Part shown: one piece after another, positions 21,005-32,569 of the stretch
Layout: every line of letters starts with the position of its first letter
Numbering within the stretch: position 1 is the stretch's first letter
DNA from: Chinchilla lanigera
Lineage: Eukaryota > Chordata > Mammalia > Rodentia > Chinchillidae
Assembly (NCBI RefSeq): GCF_000276665.1
Contig: NW_004955423.1
Coordinates: 4,181,694-4,245,693 of the forward strand
DNA length: 64,000 nucleotides
Reading direction: 5' to 3'
Position numbers and translations under genes: made by a program
Notes under the pieces: generated by a model
What the model was told of the DNA's origin: nothing
Database searches by the model: none
The model's input: the letters and a program-made list of their open reading frames with translations, nothing else

Positions 21005-22801
21005 TAATTTTAAAGAGAAAAAAATTTAAAATAACAATAAAACAGTTTCAAAACAAGCTAGTAACAATAAATATATTACATATTTTTATATTCATAATAG
21101 TTGTCCAGAGTACAAGATATAGGCATGAAATACTGTCCAAACAATATTAGCCCAAACATTTCTTTTCAGTGAACTAAGAGATACTAGATATATTTCCAGT
21201 TCTTCCTTCCTTTCCCCATTCTCCCATCACAGATTTTCTTTTCTTTTGGACAGTTTCTTCCCTGTTCCCAATATCTATTGTATATTTGGGATCTTATTTA
21301 CTCTTTCAGTTTCTTACACTAGATTTCACTTATGAGTATGCCTTTACCTATAAAAGTCTTGAGTTCATCCTTCTTTATGGCTGAGTGGTATTCCAGTATA
21401 TTACAAACCAGATCTTTTTGTATCCATTCCCTCAGTTGATGGGCATTTGGATTGTTTCCAAGATCTAGCTATTACAAATTGTGCAGCTGTAAACATGTAT
21501 GCACATATATCATTGTGGTATGATGTTTTTAATTCTTCTGGGAAGATACCCAGACAGGGAAGAGCTGGGTCAAATGGAACCTCTAATCCTGGTTTTTTGA
21601 GAAATCCCCACACTGATTTCCATAGTGGTTCCACCAGTCAACACTTCCACCAGTAGTGGAGAAGTGTTCCTTTTTCCCCACAGCCCCACCAGCATTTGTT
21701 ATTGGTTGATTTACTGATGGTAGCCATTCTTTCTGGAGTGAAATGGAATCTCAATATTGTTTTAATTTACATTTCTCAAATGACCAATGATGTTGAACAT
21801 TTTTTGATATATTTATTTGCCATTTGTATTTATTCATCTGAGAAGAGTGTATTCATCTCTGATGCCGATTTTTGGATTTGGTCTTTGAATTTGGGGGGTC
21901 TAATTTTTTTCAATTATTTATATTTTCTAAATACTAGTCCTTTGTCTGAGAGACAATTGGCTAAATTTTTTTCCCACTCTGTGGGTTGTCTTTTTGCTCT
22001 GTTGGTTATTTCTTTGGATGTGCAAAAGCCTTTTAATAAGGTGAGATCCCACTTGTTGATTCTTTGTAGTATTTCCCATGTGGTCTGGGTTTTGTTAAAG
22101 AAGTCTCTGCCTATACCTATATCTTCAAGATTTCTACTTATTTTCTCATCTAGTAAATTATGTGTTTCTGTTTAATATTTAGATCTTTGATAGATCTTAA
22201 CTTTCGTTTAGGGTATGGTGATAGACATGGGTCTAGTTTTAGTCTTCAGCATGTGGAAAGCCAGTTTTTCCAACACCATTCTTTAAAGAGACTGTCTTTC
22301 TTGCAGTGAATATATTTGGCTCCTTTGTCAAAGATAAGGTGATTGAGTGTGTTTGGAGTTGCATCTGCATGTTCTTTTCTGTTCCACTGATCTTTAGGTC
22401 TATTTTTTGGTCAATACCATGTTGATTTTATCACAGTAGCTTTGTAGTATAAATTCAGGTCAGGGATTGTGATGCCCCCTGACTTGCCTTTGTTGCCCAG
22501 AATTGTTTTTGACATTCTAATCTGCTATGTTTCCATATGAATTATAGGAAAGTTTTCTTCAGTTCTGTGAGGTATACTAATGGTATTTTGATTAGAATTG
22601 CATTAAATTTATATAACGGTTTTGGAAGTATAGCCATTTTCATTATATTGGTTCTTCCTATCTATAAGCAAGGGATATCTTTCCATTTTCTGATATCTTC
22701 TTTGATCTCTTTTTTCAGAGTACTGTAGTTTTCAATGTATAGATCTTTTATTTCTTTTGTTAGATTACTCCTAAGTATTTCATTTTTTGTATGCTATTTT
22801 A

Positions 22802-22886
22802 TTTTCATTTTTATTTTTTGGGGGGGTACCAGGAATCGAACATATGACCTCACAATTTCCATGCCACTGAGCTATATCCCTGGCCC
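22802..22886 (-). mobile_element. ID SINE inside L1
   Basis: Reverse ID (GGTACCAGGAATCGAACATA, CCACTGAGCTATATCCCTGG) with perfect 14-bp flanking duplications TGTATGCTATTTTA (22788-22801 and 22887-22900). The body is more worn than other ID copies here. Confidence 0.92.
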
Positions 22887-24852
22887 TGTATGCTATTTTA
22901 AAGTGTGTGGTTTCCTTAATTTCTCTCTCTGTGGGTTTGCTGCTTGTGTACAGGAATGCTATTGACTTTTGCGTACTGACTTTGTATCCAGCTACACTAC
23001 TGAATTGGGTTATTAAATCTACAAGTCTTTTGGTGGAGCTTTTGGGGTCTTCTATGTAGAGTATCATGTCATCTGCAAATAATGTAATTTCACTTCTTCC
23101 TTTCCAATTTGTATTCCTTTTATTTCTTTCTCTTGTCTAATTGCTTTAGCTAATGTTTCCAGAACTGTATTGAATAGGAATGATGACAGTGGGCATCCCT
23201 TGTCTTGCTCCTGATTTTAAAGTGAAAGCTTTCAGTTTTTGTCCATTTAGTATGATGCTGGCTGTTGGTTTGTCGCAGATGGCTTCGATCAGATTGAGGT
23301 AAAGACCCTCTACTGTAATTTTTTGTAGGGTTTTTTTTTTTTTATCATGAATGGGTGTTGGACATTGACAAATGCTTTTTCTGCATCTATTGAGATGATC
23401 CTGTGATTTTTATCTTTGGTTCTGTTAATATGGTATGTTACAGGTATAGATTTGCTTATATTAAACCACTCCTGCATCCCTGGGATGAATCCTACTTGGT
23501 CATGATGTATAATCTTCCTGATGATTTGCTCCATTCTATTTGCCAATATCTTACTGAGGATTTTTGTGTCTATGTTCATTAGGGATTGGCCTGTAGTTTT
23601 CTTTTTGGGGTGGATTTTTCTCAGGTTTTGGAATCAGGACAATGCTTGCTTCCAGAAATGATTTTGGAAGTAATGCTTCCTTTTCAATTTCCTGAAAGAG
23701 TTTTAGCATTAGTGGCATTGGTTCTTTAAATTTCTTGTAGAATCCAACGGGGAATCTGTCAGGCCTTGGGCTTTTCTTTGTTGGTAAATTTTTAATTAAA
23801 TTTTGCAATTTCATTTGGATGGTATCAGGTTATTTAGAATTTTTATTTCTTCTTGATTTAAGTTTGGCATTTCAGCTGTGTCGAGGAATCTGTTCATTCT
23901 TCTGTGTTTTCCATCTGATTAGAATATAGATTCTCATAATAGGTATTGATGAGCTTCTGAATTTCTGTAGGACGTGTTGTGATTTCCCCCTTTTCTTTCC
24001 TAATTGCTTAAATTTGTGCTTTTCTTTCCTCTCTTTGAGGTTGGCTAATGATTTATCATTTTATTTATTCTTTCAAAAAACTAACTTTTTGATTCATTGA
24101 TTCTTTGTATTGTTTTCTTTGTCTCAACTGCAATAATTTCTGGTCTTACCTTTATAATTTCCTCTTCATATGAGCCTCAGGTTTGATTTGTTTTTCTTTT
24201 CTAGAAGTTTGAGATTCAACATTAGGTTGTTTACTTGAGTTCATTGTGTTTTCCTGATGTAGGAGTTCTTTGCTATAAATTTCCCTCATAGGACTGTTTT
24301 CACTGCATCCTGTAAGTTTCAATATATTGTATCAGCATTATTGTTTAATTGTATATACCCCTTAATTTCATTTTTAATTTCCTCTGTGACTCATTCATTG
24401 CTCAGAAGTGTGTTGTTTAATTTCCATGCATTTTTGTAGTTTTTGTGATTTCTTCTGGCACTGATTTCCAGTTTTATTGCACTATGGTCAGATAGTATGT
24501 ATGGGATGACTTCAGTTCCTCTACATTTATTTAAACATGCTTTGGGAGCTAATATGTGGTCTATTTTGGAGAACATTCCATGTGCAGCTAAGAAGAATGC
24601 ATATTCTGATGTTTTGGGGTGAACACTCTGTAGACATCTGTCAACTGGCTTGGTTTAATTCTGATATTTTTTGCCAATTTTTTGTCTAGTTGATCTATCT
24701 ATTTGTGAGTAGGGTATTACAGTCTCCCACTACAATTGTGTTAGTGCTTTTTTTTTTTTTAATGCGTGTTACTATTTGTTTTATGTAGTTTGGTGCACCA
24801 GTATTTGGTACATATATATTTATAATTGTTATCTCTTCTTGGAGTTTCCTTT

Positions 24853-24896
24853 AACAAGTATGTAGTAAAAAAAAAAAAAAAAAACAAGTATGTAGT
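24853..24896. mobile_element. poly(A)-only insertion with target-site duplication
   Basis: AACAAGTATGTAGT at 24853-24866 is repeated exactly at 24883-24896 with only 16 A residues between. This is the structure expected when target-primed reverse transcription copies little beyond a poly(A) tail. Confidence 0.75.
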
Positions 24897-25216
24897 GATC
24901 TTCCTTGTCTCCTTTGATCAGTTTTGGCTTAAAGTTTATATTGTCTGCAAGGGAATAGCTACCCCCACCTTTTTCTGGATTTCCTGTGGCATATAGGCTT
25001 GTTTTCCATCCTTTGACTTTTAGCCTATGAATTTCTTTTTGGATTAAATGTTTTTCTTGAATGTAGCATACTGTTGGATCTTGTTTCTTGATCCATTCTG
25101 CCAGTCTGTTTCTTTTGATTGGTAAGTTGAGACCATTTACATAGATGGTTATACGATATGTATTAATTTATCTTTTTCATGTTATTTTCCTGTTGTTGGT
25201 TCCCTTTCTTTCTCCT

Positions 25217-26230
25217 CTATTTAATTGCTTGCTCTGCTTGGTGTTTTTTTTCTGTTGGTTTTTGTATGTTTGTGGTCTTTATTATCCCTTTCAATATATC
25301 CTTCAGAGCATTCTGTAGAGCTGGTTTGGTGGCCATGAATTTCTTCAGTTGTTCAATTTCATGGAAGTATTGATTCTGAAAGAGTTTCATAGGGCACATC
25401 AATCTGGGTTGAAGATTGTATGCTTTTAGGGCTTGAAATACCTCACTCCAGGTACTCTTTGATTTGAGGGTTTGTGTTGAGAAGTCTGCTGTAATTCTGA
25501 TGGGCTTCCCTTTATAGGTGATTTGTTTCTTTTCTCTAGCTGTTTTTAATATTTGGTTCTTGTACTAAATGTCTGGGTTGTTGATTATCATATGCCTTGG
25601 TGTCGATTTATTTTGATCATGGGTATCTGGGGTTCTATATGCTTCATTAATTTATATGTCAAGTTCTTTATCCATGTTTGGGAAGTTTTTTGCCATTATT
25701 TCTGTGAAGAGGTTTTTAATGGCTTTTGCACTGTCTCCAGCTTTCTCACTGAATCCAATCAGTCTCATGTTCTTCTTTGCTTCATCTTGTAGGTGTTGGA
25801 TTGATTTTTCATGGTCTCTTGTTATTTTTAAGATATATTTTTTTCCTGGTTGCTAGTTATATTCCTGTCTTCTAGGTGTGATACTCTATCCTCATCTTTA
25901 TTCAATTTGTTGTATATACTTTCAGTGAAGTTTTAATCCCCTGTATTTCTGTTTGAATCTTTATATTAATTCCATTTTTTGTCTATCTTGGGCATTGATG
26001 GTTTCCATCATTTTCCTAAGCTCTTCCACTTTTTAATCTGTGGCTCCTTAATGTCTTTTATTCTGATCATCATTTCTTTATACACCTTAGATATTATTTT
26101 TTTCTATGACCTCTTCCATTTGTTTTTCACTTCTTTTGCTATCATTTCAGAAAGTTGCAGCAGCTGGCTTCTGATTTCCTCTATGTCTTTGTGCTCTGGA
26201 CTTGTCTTGGGTGGGCTGGGTGTCTGGGGT
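25217..26230 (-). pseudogene. L1 ORF1 remnant (RNA-binding protein)
   Basis: Upstream of ORF2 on the same strand. Reverse translation gives recognisable ORF1p pieces such as MRLIGF, STPRHMIINNP, KGKPIRITADFSTQTLKS and the C-terminal ATKPALQNALKDILKG (25217..25402). Internal stops break it. Confidence 0.8.
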
Positions 26231-26769
26231 TGCAGTTTTCTTCTTCCTCTTGTTATTTTCTATCATGTATTTTTAAATTTTATTTTGTTTTCTGTGTTGA
26301 TGCTTGTAGATTTTTTATATCAGATAGCTTTATCCCTGGTGTCAAAGTTTTCCCAGGAGATGTCTGTTCCCCAGGATGTCTTCTAGATGTAGGTGATTCT
26401 CTATGTCTATCCCAAGAACGCACCTTCCCAATGTACTGAGAATGTTGAGTTGCTATCTATTTGACTCATGGCCCATTCCTATTGCACTGGACTATCGTGA
26501 TGGTTATGACCTCCACAGTCACAGTATTGTCATACAGGGGAGAAAAACTGATTATAATAGGTATGACATCCTGGCTAAAGTAGTACAGTGTAGTGGATTG
26601 ACTGATGGTCAACTTATAAGCCCCAGCTGAACTGAGTAAGCATGGTGCTGGGTGTGGGAGGCCCACCTGGGATGTTGCCAGCAGCATAAGACGCAGAACT
26701 GGAGAAGGAGAGGCTAGGCTGTTGGAGCTGGTAGAAGCTGTAAGGAGCTGTTGGTTCTGTTGGAGGAGC

Positions 26770-27130
26770 TTATCATGCTGGCTTTCCTAATGAACTTGGC
26801 TGTTTTCATCCTTCCAGGAGCTCAGGACCTTGTTGGTACTGAGAATAGCTTTGGTTCACTTTGGGGGAGCTCTGGTCCTCACTCTGAGCATCGCTTCCTG
26901 GCTCTGGAGGGGAAGAAGGTGCACATTTCAGGCTCCTAAAGAAACTTGCTGCATTGGCTTCCTTGACGGGAACTCAGCCATCTTCATCACTGGAGGAGCT
27001 TGGGTCCTCACTGTTGCTGAGGATGGCTATAGCACCTTTCAAGGGAGCTCTGGTTCTTCTGAGTGTTGCTTCCTGGCTCCAGTGCAGATCCCGCAGCCTG
27101 CTAGCACAGATCCTTCATCCCGCTGGCACA
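26770..27130 (-). repeat. tandem monomer-like repeats in L1 5' region
   Basis: Two diverged units offset by about 178 bp. GGAGCTCAGGACC...GAGAATAGCT at 26817 is echoed by GGAGCTTGGGTCC...GAGGATGGCT at 26995, and each is followed by GGGAGCTCTGGT and TTGCTTCCTGGCTC-like text. Position just 5' of ORF1 suggests promoter monomers, as in mouse L1. Confidence 0.7.
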
Positions 27131-27345
27131 AACTTCCTAGATTCCACCGCTGACCTTTGGGCCTTCGCAGCACAAAGCAGGCCTGCATGAGATACTGTTA
27201 TGGGCTCTGGGCCTCCAGTTGGATTCTACATATTCAGCTAGATTCATGCAGTACACTTCTGTGGGATCCGGGCCCTTGGCTGGATTCCCTGGTCTTGGTG
27301 TGTGGACAGATTTCCTGCACTCTTTTGCATATCGTTCTTTGGGTG

Positions 27346-27955
27346 ATTATTATAAATAATCATATAAAATATGTGTCCTGTATTATATTGTTCCCCTTGT
27401 AAAATATCCCCCAAACCAATACATACAGTTATGAAAAACAATAGACTCAAACACAGCCTGGGTACTGAAAAACTGTGGTAACTATTAGCCTGATATCATT
27501 ACTGGAGGAGCAAGTTCTACAGTTATATAATATAACACAACTTATACCAGGAGCTTGTGTGCAACGTTTTTACCCTTAGTAGAGTGATTTTACCCAGTTG
27601 TGTTGGGGGGGGATTAAAAGGGATAGAGAGTAGGATGAAGAGGTGGATGAGGTTAAATATAAGGAGCAAGGTTGGAGGGCATAGGATGACCATCCAGTTT
27701 TGGGTAATTGTAGGACACAAGAGGGAAGGATTGGGAAGAGAAAGCCTAGGAATATTGAAGTGAACCAGACAAAGAAGAGACAATGTTCACTCACATAAAA
27801 GTATCATAAAAATCAAGCAAGATAGTTAATGAGAGGAAGAGGATGAGTAGAATAAAACAAAAGGAAAATTTAGAGATCTAAACTATGAACGAGAGAGAAA
27901 AGAAGGTGGAAAAGAGAAAGGACATAGAAAGGAATTGGAGCAAAATAATGCTGAA
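27346..27955. other. unassigned, purine-rich on this strand
   Basis: Lies between the L1 5' end and recognisable MaLR internal sequence; may be the end of that MaLR element. No gene seen. Confidence 0.4.
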
Positions 27956-28310
27956 ATCCCATAGGGAAAACATTAAACCCTGTAGCTCCATGTCTAGCAC
28001 CTGTCATAGTGATGTGAGCTCAAAGAGTTTGAACAGCTCCACCCCTATGGCATTACTAGTCACAGCTCTCATGCCCTCTCTCTCGGGGAGGATCCACTTA
28101 CTACTTGCAAGCTTCCTCAGCAGATAGTCTGTTTCTGGTTTCCTCAACTTCCTGGAATCTCCACTACATGTTTGGCTTCACTTTTATAGCTTTACACACT
28201 GCTCACTCAGGGCCACATTGCCTGGCCTCTCAGGCCTTCTTTTGAAATCTGGGTGGAATTCTTCCTAACTCTACAACTCTTGCATGCATGCCTATAAGAA
28301 AAACACCATA

Positions 28311-28440
28311 GGGGCTGGGGATTTAGCTCAGTGGCACAGAGCCTGCCTGGCAAGCACAAGGTCGTGAGTTTGATTCCCAGTACCAGAAAAAAACCAAAGA
28401 AAGAAAGAAAGAAAGAAAAAAAGAAAGAAAGAAAGAAAGA
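28311..28440 (+). mobile_element. ID SINE with (GAAA)n tail
   Basis: GGGGCTGGGGATTTAGCTCA start, TTTGATTCCCAGTACCAG end, then a tail expanded to GAAA units. Flanks AAGAAAAACACCATA (28296-28310) and AAGAAAAGCACCATA (28441-28455) match 14 of 15 bases. Confidence 0.95.
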
Positions 28441-28855
28441 AAGAAAAGCACCATAAAGTCTGCTGCCAGCTTAACCAGTACCCAGGCCACCTTGAATCAT
28501 GGCTGCAGAATCCTCCAAGTGCTTAGATGGCTGAGCAATGTGACTTGAGTCCCAGAGAATCAGTCCCCCTGGTCATCTTTTTGAGCAGGTTTTCTGGTGC
28601 TATTTTCTGAAAGCACAGTCTTTCACTTTTGCACCCTTGAACTTGCTAAGGGTGAGTACTTCTTGATTCTGCATATGCCCTCAAAGTATCTTTCCTATTA
28701 TCCTAATGAAAAACTCTTGGCTTCTTTTTAAAGCTAATCTTTTCAGCAACCAAGTTCTCCTCAGCCAAAACTTTACAGTCCTCAACTTTACAGGATTTTC
28801 CCTTCTAGCCAAACTCAAAAAATTTTAAGTCATTTAGTTGTGCCATTTGTTCGGT

Positions 28856-28889
28856 TTTTTTTTTTTTGTTTTTTTTTTTTTTTTTTTTT
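28856..28889. repeat. poly(T) tract
   Basis: T-rich run broken by one or two G; possibly the tail of a lost minus-strand retroelement. Confidence 0.7.
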
Positions 28890-29300
28890 CAGTGTAAACC
28901 TGGCTAAAAGCTGTCAGAAGTACTCATGCTACAGCCTGAACATTGAGCTGCCTTGAAATTTCCTCCAACAGATTAATTAGTCCATCACTCTTCCTCTCAG
29001 TCTCCCCTAGTTTCAGGACATGAGCAAATGTAGGCAAACTGTCTACAAGAGCATAAGAAAGATGGTATAACCATCTTTAACCTTAACCTCTTGCACCTGG
29101 CCTTTACTGTTTGCATTTTGATCAACATTCTGGTCTTCTGAGCTCATACCAGAATTTCCTATCATGATTGACTTATAGTATTCTAGGACTTCTCTAGCCA
29201 GGATCTCTAAACCTATCCAAATTTATTCTGTGTACCAGTTGCACAAGCTTCCTGGTCAGGTAGTCACAGCAATGACTCTATTTCTTTGGTACCAAAATAT

Positions 29301-29665
29301 GCCTTAGCTACTTTCTTATTGCTGGGACTCAATATCTGACACCAACAAATTAAAGGAAGAGAGACTAATTTGGGCTCACTTGTACAGTCCCTGGTCAACT
29401 GGCTCCAAGGCAGGACAGCATGATAGAGGGTTATGGCGGATGAAAACTGCTCACATCATAGCAGCTAATAGGCAGAGAAAGAAAATGGATCTGAAGAGAG
29501 AGGTATACCCTTCCAGGTCACGACCCCAATGACCTGCATCTTCCACTCAGTCCCTCCTTCTAACATCATATTTAGCTATAGTGGTCCCAACATTCAATCA
29601 CCCTTTAAAAGCCCTACCTATAAGCTCATGAGGCTTTGTAGGATACAACTAGATATAAACCATAA
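29301..29665 (-). mobile_element. MaLR 5' LTR
   Basis: Begins GCCTTAGCTACTTTCTTATT and runs AACAAATTAAAGGAAGAGAG, TAACATCATATTTAGCTATA, AGCTCATGAGGCTTTGTAGG. Same family as the LTR at 20586, and joined to MaLR internal sequence on its left. Confidence 0.8.
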
Positions 29666-29689
29666 GGAGTTGTCCTCAAACTCAGGGGA

Positions 29690-30190
29690 TGTGTCAATTA
29701 TTTACTACTGCATAACAAATTATTCTAGAACTTAGTGGTACAAAAGAACAATAGGCATTATTATTATTTCTTATATTCTCTTTTGGTAAATTTTAGAGCA
29801 GCTTCACTGTAGTTGGGCTTGGAGTCTGTCTCTCCTGAGGCTGTGGTAAGTTGAATCCTTGACAGAGGGTGAAAAGTCTGCTTCCAAAGACTCACTTACT
29901 TGTGGGAAAGTTAGTTCTGGCTGCACACAGTTCCTCCCCTTATGTGGTCTCTGCAGGGCTGTTGAGGGTCTTTTCCCCTGCAGAAGTCATCCAAGAGAGG
30001 TAAGGACAGAGCTGCACTGGTTTTAGGACTAATACTCAAAGTCACACACTGTCACTTCCATAGAATTCTGTTGCTTACTCACAGCAGTGTGAGAGGACAT
30101 TATACAGGGATGTGGCCCTGGGAGACAAGGACCATCAGTGACATCTTGGATGCTGACTACCAGGAGGGAAGTAAAGCAGGAATTCTCTCA
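29690..30190 (-). mobile_element. ERVL-type LTR (probable)
   Basis: Starts TACTACTGCATAACAAATTA and CTTAGTGGTACAAAAGAACA, a common reverse LTR start, then cytosine-rich middle and GTCACTTCCATAGAATTCTG. Family name not assigned. Confidence 0.55.
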
Positions 30191-30383
30191 ATTCATTTGG
30201 CATCCACTCCAACTATGAAAGTAGAAAAACAAGGTAAATTCTATAGAGGTAAGGATTTTTTTTTTCTGGGTATTTACTGTTTCATATTTTGGACATTATC
30301 AACCCCCCCAATAGAATCTTAATAAATGTTTTTGTAATAAAAAAGAAAAAGCTTTTAAAACATTTAAAAAAGTATCTCTGTGA

Positions 30384-30482
30384 GGGGGCTGAGGATTTAG
30401 CTCACAGCAGCACAGTGCCTGCCTGGCAAGCGCGAGGTCATGAGTTTGATTCCCAGTACTGGAAAACAAAACAAAACAAAAC
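30384..30482 (+). mobile_element. ID SINE
   Basis: Diverged ID (GGGGCTGAGGATTTAGCTCA, TGATTCCCAGTACTGG) with an (AAAAC)n tail. Flanks AAAAGTATCTCTGTGA are identical at 30368-30383 and 30483-30498. Confidence 0.95.
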
Positions 30483-30664
30483 AAAAGTATCTCTGTGAAA
30501 CAGTAGAAATACTGGTTCATTTTCAGCTTCAAGAAAGGCAGACAAATGCCTTTGAAATGTGGTACCCAGTGCCTTGTTGTATTATAGATACAAAAACATT
30601 GAAAAAAATAAAACCCAATAAGTCCCCTCAAAATAAGTTTAAATTCATCAGCTTGAAGCATGAT

Positions 30665-30830
30665 TTCATCAGGGAGGTAATGTAACATAGCAAGTAGACT
30701 CAGAAGAACTGAGATTTTTGTCTAGGTTCTACCACCAATGAGCTTCAGTCTCCCTATTTATAAAATTAGAGATTTGGATTAAATTACATCAAGGACATGT
30801 CTAGCAGGAACATTCGGATATCATTTATTT
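30665..30830 (-). mobile_element. MIR SINE
   Basis: Reverse MIR: GTAGACTCAGAAGAACTGAG, TCAGTCTCCCTATTTATAAA, GGATTAAATTACATCAAGG. Confidence 0.65.
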
Positions 30831-30892
30831 GACTTCAGCTTGAAATTCAACATATACCTAAAACTAGTCTTACAAGAAACTGTTTCTGGGAG

Positions 30893-30960
30893 TGGGGCCA
30901 TAGCTCAGTGATAGCTTCCTTAGCTACCACGTATGTGGCTCGGGTTTGATCATCACTGTT
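30893..30960 (+). mobile_element. old ID-type SINE
   Basis: GGGGCCATAGCTCAGTGATA and GGGTTTGATCATCACTG in tRNA-like order; heavily diverged. Confidence 0.6.
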
Positions 30961-30964
30961 CATT

Positions 30965-31110
30965 CTCCATTCGTATTCAATGCCCCCAGTCCTTGGCAAC
31001 CACTAGTCTGCTTTCTGTCGCTATAGATTTGTCTATTCTGAACATTTCCTATAAATAGAATTATGCAAAATGCAATCTTTTGTGTTTGGCCTGTGTGATA
31101 TTATAATAGA
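30965..31110 (-). mobile_element. ancient L1M 3' end
   Basis: CTTGGCAACCACTAGTCTGC, TATAGATTTGTCTATTCTGA, TATAAATAGAATTATGCAAA match the reverse 3' end of old L1M elements. Confidence 0.7.
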
Positions 31111-32149
31111 ATTAGAAATATATATTTTTGTCTCTGCCTCCAATTCCTGGAATCTCTGCAGCAATAAGAGTGTCTCTTATACACTAATGAGATGACCAGT
31201 ATCTAGGGTTGGATATTCGGGCAGGGGGACTGTGGGAATCTAGCCTATTACATTTGATATTTGAGGGGAGCATTAAAGTAGGATGTGCTAAATCCCATCA
31301 GAAGAAATCCATACCAGCTTTGGGGGAATCAGAGCCTCACATGTTTAATGTGGCCGCTCGTCCCTGTGAAGTGAGCAGATGTGGGGAGCTGCAGCAGAGC
31401 AGAGATGAACTGAATAGAGCGTGCTCTTCCTGTACCCTCTGAGGCATGAATAACAGTAAAAGCTGTCTAGTTAGCCAGCAAAAGAAGCAGACGGCTGATG
31501 GCTGTGTGTCAGATTTTCCTCTTTTAGGCCCTGCACATAGCTGGCCAGTGCGACTGATGGTGGTAGCCTTGGGAGCTCCCAAAGGGCAGAGACTGGACTG
31601 GGCTTCAGTTATTCCCTAGACGATGTGAGCTCTTGGAGGGAAACAGGAAAACCAAAACAGAAGCTATTGCACTGGCTTGGGTGGCCATGTCACACTTCCT
31701 CAGACCAGAGAACACAGTGGATAGCCCACCCTGTCCAGTGGGTAGAGAGATACCGCCTCAGAGAAATACTTGGACAGAAAATTAGAATGAACAGGCAGTT
31801 TAAACATCAGCTTTCTGAAACAGAGGATGGAAGTTAAAGCCCTGGGGGCGCTGTCTTGCCAGCCCACATGAGCGGGCTCATGCAGTGTTCCTACTGGAGG
31901 TTTTCTTTTTTCCCTAGAGGATCTGGGAAGGAGACAGCGGTAGGCAAGGATACTGGTCACAGCCAGATAATTTCTGCCAAGGGAGAAATACGCTGGTACA
32001 ACAACAGTACTTCTCCACCTTTCTTCTCCATATCCCTCAACCTGCACCTTCCTGATGCTGTGATCACAGGATCCAGGCTGCAACTCTTAAGTGCTGCGAG
32101 CAGTGATGAGTCCTAAGAGAGAAACTGTAATTATGTTTTCAAATCGTGT
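31111..32149. other. unassigned intergenic sequence
   Basis: Moderately GC-rich; several short open frames on both strands without domain signatures. No gene called. Confidence 0.4.
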
Positions 32150-32394
32150 TATTCAGCTTCCCATTGCGTAACAAGAAACACCCAAGAAAATCAACTTGAG
32201 AAAAAAAATGTATTTTGGCTCAAAGTTTCAGAAGTTTCAGTCCATGGTCACGTGACTCTGGCGTCTCTGGGCCTGTGGTGAGCTAGAAAACTGTGCCAGT
32301 ACAGCATGGTAGAGGAATGCTACTTGCTTCAGGACAGCCAGGAGGCAGACAGAGCAAAGGAGCTGAGGGGCTGGGGACAATTTATACCCTTCCG

Positions 32395-32511
32395 ATAAAC
32401 TGGGTGTGGTGACACACACCTGTAATCTCGACACTTGGGAGGCTGAGGCAGGAGGATTGCTGTGAATTTGAGGCCAGCCTGCCCAAATAGTGAGTTCAAG
32501 GCCAGCCTGAG

Positions 32512-32514
<3 letters not shown>
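32395..32514 (+). mobile_element. B1-like SINE
   Basis: GATAAACTGGGTGTGGTGAC, GAGGCTGAGGCAGGAGGATT, AGTTCAAGGCCAGCCTGAGC, inserted in the LTR. The tail has turned into (TA)n. Confidence 0.85.

Positions 32515-32566
<52 letters not shown>
32515..32566. repeat. (TA)n microsatellite, 52 bp
   Basis: 26 uninterrupted AT units at the 3' end of a B1; self-complementary and able to extrude as a cruciform. Confidence 0.95.

Positions 32567-32569
<3 letters not shown>

Larger units (their letters stand above)
21400..25170 (-). pseudogene. L1 ORF2 remnant (endonuclease/reverse transcriptase)
   Basis: Full-span decayed ORF2. It would have encoded the endonuclease and reverse transcriptase that copy L1 RNA into target DNA. 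Endonuclease residues near 24391..24576, reverse transcriptase blocks at 23310..23814 and 22900..23075, and the C-terminal region at 21401..21634 are in order but in different frames. In the block beginning ISIDAEKAF the next position is V rather than the usual D. Length of about 3.77 kb fits the usual 1275-codon ORF2 once the 85-bp SINE is allowed for. Confidence 0.9.
21005..27345 (-). mobile_element. near full-length L1 LINE, inactivated
   Basis: A minus-strand L1 of about 6.3 kb. From right to left it has a 5' region with tandem monomer-like repeats (26770-27130), a broken ORF1 (about 26230 to 25217), a broken ORF2 (about 25170 to 21400) and a 3' UTR ending near 21005. ORF2 shows the endonuclease motif SDHSAIKLE (near 24490), the reverse transcriptase motifs [12 protein letters not shown] and [12 protein letters not shown], the catalytic FADD box (near 23075) and the C-terminal VPFDPALPCLGIF. 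Stops, frameshifts, an ID SINE (22802-22886) and a poly(A) insertion (24867-24882) make it unable to encode its proteins. Plus-strand open frames across it (for example 159 codons at 21696) are antisense shadows. Confidence 0.92.
27956..29300 (-). mobile_element. MaLR internal sequence (non-coding)
   Basis: Reverse MaLR internal region adjoining the LTR at 29301. Phrases such as CCTTCTTTTGAAATCTGGGT, CATTTTGATCAACATTCTGG and TTTCTTTGGTACCAAAATAT follow the order of MaLR internal sequence ending at the primer-binding junction. MaLR elements carry no coding capacity. Confidence 0.75.

Noticed and set aside
21696..22175. 159-codon plus-strand open frame rich in hydrophobic residues.
   Set aside because: Reverse complement of L1 ORF2; hydrophobicity comes from antisense of a lysine-rich protein.
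25979..26386. 135-codon plus-strand frame resembling a membrane protein.
   Set aside because: Antisense of the L1 ORF1 region.
28398..28446. Independent GAAA microsatellite.
   Set aside because: It is the expanded tail of the ID at 28311, lying inside its target-site duplications.
30299..30688. 129-codon minus-strand frame.
   Set aside because: Runs through an ID SINE and its A-rich tail; the apparent protein is largely SINE translation.
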